Source: CAIWGV01 sp964515175
Lineage (GTDB): Bacteria > Pseudomonadota > Alphaproteobacteria > UBA7879 > UBA5542
Reading direction: 5' to 3'
NCBI GenBank assembly: GCA_964515175.1
Contig: CAZEUR010000060.1
Location: 1 to 5,101 of the forward strand
Length of the DNA stretch: 5,101 nt
The position numbers and the translations under genes are program-made. A model generated the notes under the pieces. The model did no database searches, had not been told where the DNA came from, and saw only the letters and a list, made by a program, of their open reading frames with translations. Positions 1 to 5,101 of the stretch are shown piece after piece. How positions within the stretch are numbered: position 1 is the stretch's first letter; each line of letters begins with the position of its first letter.

Positions 1-369
<369 letters not shown>

Positions 370-617
370 GAAATCCGAATTTTCCGAGAAGTAAACTTCC
401 CGGACGAAGATCTATAAAAGATCTTCACTCAAATCTTACTGACTATTACTATTATGTTTGGAATTGACAAGGTTTTTTGGTTTAGTAACCTATTACCTTG
501 TTTATCAAGCTATAGCAATGTCTTGAATTTTAGTTTCCAAGACCACTGCCTGCTTTTCTTTTTTACTATTGTTTACACTGTCAAAAAACGGGCCCGCCAG
601 TCAATACCGACGAGCCA
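370..617 (-). other. 16S rRNA 5' leader with processing hairpins
   Basis: This is the transcribed leader between the inferred rrn start site (about 617) and mature 16S. Three inverted repeats can fold in the transcript. The first, at 384-403, has an 8-bp stem with one G-U pair and a TTTA loop. The second, at 406-426, is a perfect 7-bp stem (GAAGATC/GATCTTC) with a 7-nt loop. The third, at 467-501, has outer ACAAGGT/ACCTTGT arms and an inner GGTT/AACC pairing. The two hairpins next to the 16S end are plausible parts of the RNase III or other pre-rRNA processing region, but the partner 3' of 16S is outside the window. I could not find a convincing boxA antitermination motif. No protein-coding frame is supported here. 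Confidence 0.6.
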
Positions 618-623
618 TTCATG

Positions 624-690
624 TATATAAGCACTCTCTAACTTCCCGTCAACATCTTTTTTCATTTTTTTAAAAATATTTTACAAAAGC
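624..690 (-). promoter_or_regulatory. rRNA operon promoter with AT-rich UP-like element
   Basis: On the minus strand there is a -35 box TTGACG (647-652), a 17-bp spacer and a -10 box TATATA (624-629). The predicted start is near 617, about 250 nt before mature 16S. Upstream of the -35 box, 653-690 is almost purely A/T with T and A tracts, like the UP elements of strong rrn promoters. The match in both boxes, the ideal spacing and the position before 16S make this the likely main promoter of this rRNA gene. The exact transcription start is inferred. Confidence 0.75.
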
Positions 691-1052
691 TTCTAGCCCA
701 GGTTAATTACCCTAGAGCAATCCAATTGAATTAACTGTTCTTTTTGATAAAAAATTATCTGCGCCCCACTCACGGGATCTCTACAACTGTTTTTTCTCCC
801 ATGCCCCAGCGCCCAGAAGCAGATTTCTTTGTAACCAAAAACCCCATAGACCAACGAGCAACAAACATCTCCGGTCTCACCTAAAAAATGCCGGAGATTA
901 TTCAACGGAGCTCTTCAGTGCCTTTGCTCCCAAATCCTTTAGAAGAGGAAAATAAAGTCCCGTCCTCTCAAACCACGATTCAATATGGATAATCCTTCGA
1001 GGATGAAGATATTAACCAGTTTTTAACGCCTCCGAATAATTAACGGCATTCT
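691..1052. other. Gene-poor interval, possible eroded coding remnant
   Basis: No intact gene is recognisable in this interval on either strand. On the plus strand, one frame runs from about 735 to a stop at 1041-1043 with internal TAA codons at 882 and 990. From ATG 888 it reads as a Pro/Ser/Glu-rich peptide ending FEDEDINQFLTPPNN. A second plus frame is open for about 77 codons, from roughly 713 to a TAA near 945, without a good start. Together these may be the tail of a frameshifted, decayed gene, but the stop density is not far from chance. A 70-codon minus-strand frame (693-905, TTG start, rich in Cys and aromatic residues, no clear ribosome binding site) overlaps them and looks like a chance frame. 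No family was recognised in any frame. Confidence 0.3.
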
Positions 1053-1092
1053 TTAGGTTTTGGACAAGAAAATTTTCCTGCCCAAAACCTAA
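1053..1092. repeat. 40-bp near-perfect palindrome
   Basis: The left arm (1053-1072) and right arm (1073-1092) are inverted copies of 20 bp with two mismatches. Both mismatches become G-U wobbles in a minus-strand transcript, so that RNA could pair almost end to end around a small AUUU-like centre. In a plus-strand RNA they are A/C mismatches. No run of T follows on either side, so it is not a standard intrinsic terminator. It could be a degenerate terminator of the eroded upstream region, an extragenic palindromic repeat, or the remains of a miniature mobile element. Other copies in the genome would separate these options. Confidence 0.7.
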
Positions 1093-1141
1093 TCTTGATC
1101 TTGATATATCTTTGAGTTAGAAGTGATGAAAGGATTTTTAA

Positions 1142-1637
1142 ATGACTCATACCCTACGCCTTGCCACTGAAAAAGACTCCGCTCTCATCCTGTCTTTATA
1201 TTAAGGAACTTGCTCTTTATGAAAAGATGGAAGATCGAGTAACCGCAACCACCGAAGATATCCAAAAGACTTTCTTTTGCCAAAACCCCCGTGTTGAAGC
1301 TCTGATCCTTGAGGAGAACGGATAACCTGTTGGTTTTGCAGTATTTTTCTATAATTTTTCAACTTTTTTATGTCGTTATGGAATTTATATAGAAGATATT
1401 TACATAAAAGAGAATTTCCGCGAAAAAGGATATGGCAAAGTTCTTTTTCGCCGTATTTGTCATGAAGCTCTTAAGAGAGACTGCGGCCGGATTGAATGGT
1501 GATGTTTGGATTGGAACAACCCCTCCATCGACTTCTACCAGAAATTGGAGGCAGAGCCCATGTCTGATTGGACCGTTTTTCGATTAGATCGTGAAAAAAT
1601 TCAGGCTCTGTCTGCTGAACAAAACCTGCCGTCCTAG
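1142..1637 (+). pseudogene. GNAT N-acetyltransferase pseudogene (diamine acetyltransferase-like)
   Basis: When intact this would encode an acetyl-CoA-dependent GNAT acetyltransferase of about 160 residues, resembling spermidine/spermine (diamine) acetyltransferases. It starts at ATG 1142 behind AGGA (1131-1134, 7-nt spacer) with MTHTLRLATEKDSALILS. An extra base near 1196-1200 then shifts the frame, giving an immediate TAA at 1202. In the shifted frame the family landmarks continue: IKELALYEKMEDRVTATTEDI, then PVGFAVFFYNFSTF, then the acetyl-CoA-binding motif in YIEDIYIKENFREKGYGK (pattern RxxGxG), then LDWNNPSIDFYQKL and MSDWTVFRL. Two further lesions interrupt it. TAA at 1323 sits at a likely Gln codon, and TGA at 1500 sits where relatives usually have Trp (EW-W-LDWN). 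The product is almost certainly lost. Polyamine substrate is inferred from family resemblance only. Its TAG shares CTAG with the stop of the convergent gene. Confidence 0.88.
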
Positions 1638-2089
1638 ACCCACGCTTCTTCCTCATCGAGCTCTTGCGATTCAAGGTCTGTTGGCTTACCCATAGGCTCT
1701 ATCGAATCCTTTTTTGCAGCGGCTATCTTAATTGGCATCGCAGAAGAAACCGCTTCAGAATCACTACTTTCATAATCAGAGTCTGATTTATCCGGACTTG
1801 ATTTCATGGAAGATCTGATACCTGCTCCATTCCTCCGGTTTTTTCTCAGATTCAAAAGCTGTTCGGTTATCTTTGATGATCTCGACCGAACAAAAGAAGG
1901 CGCCTGACGCTCTTTACCCTCTGTATCAGAGGAATCTTCCCCGGACCTGTCAAACCCTGCGATATATTTCACCGGCAGCTTCTGCGATGTTTTTTCAGTT
2001 TTTAACGCTGAATCAGAAGTATAAGAGTAAACACTGCACAATACACATATATTTATTAAAAATGTTAATGATATATATTTAAATTTCAA
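1634..2089 (-). CDS. Small predicted secreted Ser/Asp-rich protein, unknown function
   Basis: This encodes 151 residues and I do not recognise a family. Residues 1-22 form a Sec-type signal peptide: basic MKFK, then a hydrophobic stretch ISLTFLINICVLCSV, with likely cleavage after VYS. There is no proper lipobox, because the Cys residues lack a preceding small residue. The mature part is low-complexity and charged: acidic about 46-60, basic about 67-95 (with a short possible helix KITEQLLNLRKNRR), Ser/Asp/Glu-rich about 97-116, and an acidic end DEEEAWV. It is probably largely disordered. The start is TTG, preceded by a G8 run (2096-2103) at 6-nt spacing that can serve as the ribosome binding site. 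An ATG at 2105 is out of frame by one base. The upstream DNA is very AT-rich. Export to the periplasm or beyond is inferred. A role as a host-directed effector is only a possibility. The gene converges on the GNAT pseudogene. Confidence 0.7.
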   Translation of the reverse strand: MKFKYISLTFLINICVLCSVYSYTSDSALKTEKTSQKLPVKYIAGFDRSGEDSSDTEGKERQAPSFVRSRSSKITEQLLNLRKNRRNGAGIRSSMKSSPDKSDSDYESSDSEAVSSAMPIKIAAAKKDSIEPMGKPTDLESQELDEEEAWV

Positions 2090-2095
2090 TTTATT

Positions 2096-2103
2096 CCCCC
2101 CCC
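2096..2103 (-). repeat. G8 homopolymer at the start of the secreted-protein gene
   Basis: Eight consecutive C on the plus strand (G on the coding strand) lie between an upstream ATG (2103-2105) and the TTG start at 2089. As written, the ATG frame ends after four codons at TAA. With seven or ten G, the ATG would read directly into the secreted-protein frame, whereas nine G ends in TGA. The run also supplies the only Shine-Dalgarno-like sequence for TTG. It therefore has the form of a slippage-prone start-region switch, although a miscounted homopolymer in the assembly would look the same. Confidence 0.6.
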
Positions 2104-2218
2104 ATATACATATTTATATGTCTTTATATAATATATAACAGAACTTTACCTGATATAGAAGGATGTTGTGGTCATCTGCATTAAACTTCCAGAGAGCCTC
2201 CTAAAGCAATGACTCCCC

Positions 2219-2264
2219 TTACAAAAATCCTTAAAAAAGAGTAAAATGACAGGAAATTTTAGGA
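2219..2264 (+). promoter_or_regulatory. Putative recG promoter and ribosome binding site
   Basis: A -10-like TAAAAT (2242-2247, 5 of 6 to consensus) lies 17 bp from a weak -35-like TTACAA (2219-2224, 3 of 6). This would start transcription near 2254, just before the gene. AGGA (2261-2264) is 6 nt before ATG 2271 and supports that start codon. The ribosome binding site is fairly convincing, while the promoter is tentative given the AT-rich background. Confidence 0.4.
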
Positions 2265-2270
2265 ATATCT

Positions 2271-4355
2271 ATGTATCCATCCATCCTAGTCCCTCTGCGC
2301 GCACCGATCCAAACCCTGCCTCATGTGGGACCAAAGACGGCCGAGAGGTTAACAAAATTCCTTGGATCCTACGTTTGGGATCTCTGTTGGCATTTTCCTG
2401 ACCGGTTAGAAACACGTTCCTACCATGATACTCTCAAGGATGCACCTCTCAATCAATTAATCACATTACCTATAACCACAGTTGTTCACTATCCTCCTGA
2501 ACGACGCACAGGACCTTATAAGGTTCTTTGCAGGGACGATACGGGAAACCTTCTCACTCTCCTCTTCTTCCATGGTCGCGCTCCCTATTTGCAACAGATG
2601 CTCCCCATAGACCAGCAAAGACTGGTAAGTGGCCTTTTGGAGAATAAAGGCGGAAGCCTTCAGATGACGCATCCCGATCATATTGGATTTCTGACCACCC
2701 GAGAGAAATGGACCGGCATTTTACCTCTTTATGGTCTTACGGCGGGCCTTTACCAAAAATCTTTCCAAGATATTATGGACAACGTCTTAAAAATAGCCCC
2801 AAACCTCCCCGAATGGATTCCTCTGCCTCTCGTACAGAAATTTAAATGGAAAAGTTGGAAAGAATCCTTGGTGGAAGCACACCATCCCAAAACACCTGCA
2901 GATCTTGAGCCCACAAGCCTCGCCCGCGAACGGCTTGCCTTTGATGAGCTTTTGGCGCACCAGATTTCCATGGGACTGTTACGGCGTCACCACATGCGGC
3001 AAAAAGGGATGAGCCTTCAAAAAACAGGGGTTTTAGAAAATCAGATCGATAAAAACATTCCCTTTTCTCTCACAAGGAATCAACAAGAAGTCTTAATAGA
3101 CATAGAAGCCGATATGCAATCAGACAACCGAATGCTCCGCCTCTTGCAAGGAGATGTAGGCAGTGGCAAGACGGTGGTGGCTCTCAAGTCCATGGTGCAT
3201 GCGGTAGAAGCTGGCGTCCAGGCAGCCCTCCTCGCCCCCACAGAGCTCCTCGCTCGGCAGCATTACCAGATGTTTCAAGATTTTACTCGGGGAACAGGCC
3301 TGAATATCGGCCTATTTCTGGGGCATCAGACAAACAAAGAAAAGAAGGATCTTCAGCAAAAATTGGAAACTGGAGAGCTGCAGATGGCCATTGGCACCCA
3401 TGCCTTATTGGAAAATCCCATTACCTTCAAAAACCTCGGATTTGTGGTGATTGATGAACAACATCGGTTTGGCGTAAATCAAAGGCTTAAATTAATGGAA
3501 AAGGGAAATACGCCAGATGTTCTCGTCATGACAGCAACCCCCATTCCAAGGTCCCTGTCGCTTACCACTTATGGAGAACTTTCCCTCTCTCTCCTTAAAG
3601 AGAAGCCTGCCAACCGACTCCCCATCCAAACTACCCTTATTTCTCTTGAACGCATTCAGGAAGTTCATGAGGCCCTCAAACGAGTCATCGAAAAAGGAGA
3701 AAAAGTTTACTGGGTATGCCCCTTGATCGAAGAATCAGAGATATTGGATTTAGGACACGCCACAGCGCGGTTTGAAATTCTCCAAAAACTTTTTGGCAGC
3801 CAAGTAGGATGGATCCATGGCCGCATGGGAGCTGAGGAAAAAGAAACCGTATTAACCGCTTTTAAAACAGGAAATATTAAAATTCTGGTATCTACCACAG
3901 TGGTGGAAGTGGGCGTTCACGTGGGCGATGCAACCGTAATGGTGGTGGAGCACGCAGAACGGTTTGGACTCGCGCAGCTGCACCAGCTCCGGGGTCGTGT
4001 GGGACGGGGAGATAAACCTTCTTTTTGTTTGCTTTTACACGATCCAAAACTCAACCCCATAGCTTTCCAGCGACTCAAAGTGATGCGCGAAACAGAGGAT
4101 GGATTTTATATTGCGGAAAAAGATTTAAGATTACGGGGTAGTGGCGAACTGTTGGGAACCAAACAAAGTGGGCTGCCCAATTTTCATGTGGCATCTATCT
4201 TAGATCATGAAGAGCTTTTGGCCTTAGCCTTCCAAGAGGCAAATCGAATTCTAAAAGAGGATCCGACATTATCAACACCTAACTACAAACCCTTGCGGAT
4301 TCTTTTGCATTTGTTTCAGCAAAAAAAAGCGGTGGCTTATTTAGGGGCGGGGTGA
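2271..4355 (+). CDS. recG: ATP-dependent DNA helicase RecG
   Basis: RecG is a superfamily 2 double-stranded DNA translocase that reverses stalled replication forks and branch-migrates Holliday junctions in the cytoplasm. The 694 residues match the usual length (about 690). The N-terminal region has a helix-hairpin-helix-like LPHVGPKTAERL (about 16-27), then an OB-fold wedge domain (about 60-155) that grips the branch point. The helicase motifs are in order: Q-like FSLTRNQQ (265-272), Walker A GDVGSGKT (294-301, Lys300), APTELLARQH, DEQH (395-398), TATPIPRSL (421-429), motif V VSTTVVEVGVHV (540-551) and motif VI QLRGRVGRG (572-580). The C-terminal TRG-type segment RLRGSGELLGTKQSGLPNF follows. 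One oddity is that motif V has His550 and Gly552 where most RecG proteins have Asp and Pro (GVDVP). The start at ATG 2271 is backed by AGGA and by the fit of MYPSILVPLRAPIQTLPHVGPK to known RecG N termini. It is monocistronic, and its TGA stop abuts the stop of a convergent pseudogene. Confidence 0.97.
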   Translation: MYPSILVPLRAPIQTLPHVGPKTAERLTKFLGSYVWDLCWHFPDRLETRSYHDTLKDAPLNQLITLPITTVVHYPPERRTGPYKVLCRDDTGNLLTLLFFHGRAPYLQQMLPIDQQRLVSGLLENKGGSLQMTHPDHIGFLTTREKWTGILPLYGLTAGLYQKSFQDIMDNVLKIAPNLPEWIPLPLVQKFKWKSWKESLVEAHHPKTPADLEPTSLARERLAFDELLAHQISMGLLRRHHMRQKGMSLQKTGVLENQIDKNIPFSLTRNQQEVLIDIEADMQSDNRMLRLLQGDVGSGKTVVALKSMVHAVEAGVQAALLAPTELLARQHYQMFQDFTRGTGLNIGLFLGHQTNKEKKDLQQKLETGELQMAIGTHALLENPITFKNLGFVVIDEQHRFGVNQRLKLMEKGNTPDVLVMTATPIPRSLSLTTYGELSLSLLKEKPANRLPIQTTLISLERIQEVHEALKRVIEKGEKVYWVCPLIEESEILDLGHATARFEILQKLFGSQVGWIHGRMGAEEKETVLTAFKTGNIKILVSTTVVEVGVHVGDATVMVVEHAERFGLAQLHQLRGRVGRGDKPSFCLLLHDPKLNPIAFQRLKVMRETEDGFYIAEKDLRLRGSGELLGTKQSGLPNFHVASILDHEELLALAFQEANRILKEDPTLSTPNYKPLRILLHLFQQKKAVAYLGAG

Positions 4356-4788
4356 TTAGGTTATTGTGATAACGATATCATTTGCTACCCTCGCAGTCAG
4401 AAAAATATTTCCCTCCCGATCATACCGTTCTAGCGTGTAGTTATCTGCCAAGAAGTAGGTTAAAATGCCCGATGACTGTGGATTTTCCCCGAAGAGATGA
4501 GAGCACCCAACAACCACCCCTATTTGACCTGTTTGTTCTTCCTCAATGATTTCTTTGAGCCGTGAGAACCAGAATAAGCTGCACTCCATGCGTCCATTGA
4601 GTCGCGGCCACGAGGTGATCTAGCATTTCAAGACTTGTTCTATTCCTAAAGGTATTCATTGACCAGATACCCACTCAATTCCGCTGTCCGGAGTATCCAT
4701 TATACGATGGAATTTGCTGACTTTCTGCTTATCATCTTGCGACGCCCTAAACAAAAGAAGAACTGTAAAAAATATTTTTAGACTTCAT
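4356..4788 (-). pseudogene. Broken gene for a small secreted protein, unknown function
   Basis: The gene begins at ATG 4788 behind AGGAG (4795-4799, 6-nt spacer) and a good promoter. The literal frame stops at TAG after 13 codons (MKSKNIFYSSSFV). Removing one T from the T6 run a few codons in gives MKSKNIFTVLLLFRASQ, a typical Sec signal peptide, followed by DDKQKVSKFHRIMDTPDSGI and EWVSGQ. That frame then meets TGA (4656-4658) and TAG (4620-4622). It resumes as an open 77-codon stretch (4589-4356) with FWFSRLKEIIEEEQTGQIG, VVVGCSHLFGENP and a C-terminal ARVANDIVITIT. Between about 4675 and 4545 another frame is also open (SLEMLDHLVAATQWTHGVQL), so there may be two compensating shifts rather than simple nonsense changes. 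The original product was roughly 140 residues and exported. I recognise no family. The gene ends exactly at the recG stop. Confidence 0.65.
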
Positions 4789-4794
4789 GTTTAT

Positions 4795-4848
4795 CTCCTG
4801 AAGTTACGACCTGTCGAAGATATACGCCCCCCTTTATATTCCTGTCAA
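4795..4848 (-). promoter_or_regulatory. Promoter and ribosome binding site of the broken secreted-protein gene
   Basis: The minus strand has a perfect -35 box TTGACA (4843-4848), an 18-bp spacer and a -10 box TATATC (4819-4824), predicting a start near 4812. AGGAG at 4795-4799 follows, 6 nt before ATG 4788. The control region seems undamaged although the gene is broken, which suggests recent inactivation. The promoter lies only about 40 bp past the 3' end of tRNA-Ala, where 23S leader sequence would be expected in a standard rRNA operon. Confidence 0.6.
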
Positions 4849-4886
4849 TTCCGGACTTTTGAGGTTTATGAAGACGAGAAAGTGAG

Positions 4887-4962
4887 TGGTGGAGGTGAAC
4901 GGGATCGAACCGATGGCCTCCTGCGTGCAAAGCAGGCGCTCTCCCAGCTGAGCTACACCCCC
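4887..4962 (-). tRNA. tRNA-Ala (anticodon UGC)
   Basis: This is a 76-nt tRNA with encoded CCA (4887-4889) and A73 discriminator. The acceptor stem GGGGGTG pairs with CACCTCC with one G-U pair. The D-arm reads TAGCTCAGCTGGGAGAGC, the anticodon loop is TTTGCAC with anticodon TGC, and the T-arm contains GGTTCGATCC. It lies 37 nt downstream of tRNA-Ile in the same orientation, the order found in 16S-23S spacers. No 23S gene follows within the window, and no clear intrinsic terminator is seen after it. Confidence 0.97.
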
Positions 4963-4999
4963 ACATTAAGGATCTCTCACAATATACTACAAGGCCGTC

Positions 5000-5076
5000 T
5001 GGTGGGCCTGGGAGGACTCGAACCTCCGACCTCACGCTTATCAAGCGCGCGCTCTAACCAACTGAGCTACAAGCCC
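5000..5076 (-). tRNA. tRNA-Ile (anticodon GAU)
   Basis: This is a 77-nt tRNA with encoded CCA (5000-5002) and A73. The acceptor stem GGGCTTG pairs with CAGGCCC with a G-U pair. The D-arm is TAGCTCAGTTGGTTAGAGC, the anticodon loop is TTGATAA with anticodon GAT, and the T-loop contains GGTTCGAGTCC. It is the usual first tRNA of a bacterial 16S-23S spacer, so a 16S 3' end may lie beyond the right edge. The 25 bases to the right (5077-5101) show no 16S 3' end or promoter. Confidence 0.97.
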
Positions 5077-5101
5077 GGACGACTTTTACCCGAAGGACTC
5101 T

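Noticed and set aside
464..492. Plus-strand promoter from TTGACA at 464-469
   Set aside because: There is no -10 box at suitable spacing and no plus-strand gene follows. The bases belong to the leader hairpin.
556..584. Second rRNA promoter from a perfect TTGACA on the minus strand (579-584)
   Set aside because: At 16-18 bp spacing the -10 region reads AAAGAA-like, with no match to TATAAT.
583..596. Intrinsic terminator from CGGGCCCG followed by six T on the minus strand
   Set aside because: The GC block is a self-palindrome with no loop, so a stable RNA hairpin is unlikely, and it lies inside the rRNA leader.
693..905. 70-codon minus-strand open frame with TTG start
   Set aside because: There is no convincing ribosome binding site and no recognisable family. 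Its Cys- and aromatic-rich composition is odd, and it overlaps equally long open frames on the plus strand. It is treated as chance.
1500..1502. TGA at a Trp position, suggesting UGA might be read as Trp
   Set aside because: recG uses TGG for Trp and ends at TGA, and the GNAT gene also carries a TAA and a frameshift. Gene decay explains it better than a changed code.
4778..5044. 88-codon minus-strand open frame at the right end
   Set aside because: It runs through both tRNA genes. The tRNA structures are complete and explain the sequence.

Overview
The window looks like chromosome from an alphaproteobacterium of the obligate intracellular kind, probably Holosporales-like. The evidence is the 5' part of a 16S rRNA gene with alphaproteobacterial features and a helix end reading GGACAATGGGGGAAACCCTG, which I recall from Holosporales-type sequences rather than the more usual GGGCGCAAGCC form. 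Moderate-to-low GC, several decayed genes around one intact housekeeping gene, and small secreted proteins of unknown function fit that lifestyle. The taxonomic call comes from memory of signature sequences, not from an alignment.

Layout, left to right. Positions 1-369 hold the 5' end of a 16S rRNA gene on the minus strand, which runs off the left edge. It has a structured leader (370-617) and a strong rrn-type promoter with an AT-rich upstream element (624-690). Positions 690-1050 hold no convincing intact gene, only weak signs of an eroded reading frame, followed by a 40-bp near-perfect palindrome (1053-1092). A GNAT (diamine-acetyltransferase-like) pseudogene follows on the plus strand (1142-1637), with one frameshift and two nonsense codons. 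It converges on, and shares its CTAG stop with, a minus-strand gene for a small signal-peptide-bearing, Ser/Asp-rich protein (1634-2089). That gene starts at TTG behind a run of eight G. The intact recG gene (2271-4355, plus) is the only gene of known function that encodes a complete protein. Directly abutting its stop codon is a second small secreted-protein gene on the minus strand (4356-4788). It is broken, but its promoter and ribosome binding site are intact. The right end carries tRNA-Ala(UGC) and tRNA-Ile(GAU) on the minus strand.

The tRNA-Ile/tRNA-Ala pair is the classical 16S-23S spacer pair, yet no 23S gene follows tRNA-Ala. Instead there is a new promoter, the broken secreted-protein gene, recG, and about 4.5 kb further on the start of a 16S gene in the same orientation. 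The window therefore seems to record a split or rearranged rRNA operon. I found no multi-gene defence, secretion or biosynthetic system. The unusual content is the rRNA operon architecture, gene decay in progress, and two small secreted proteins of unknown function.
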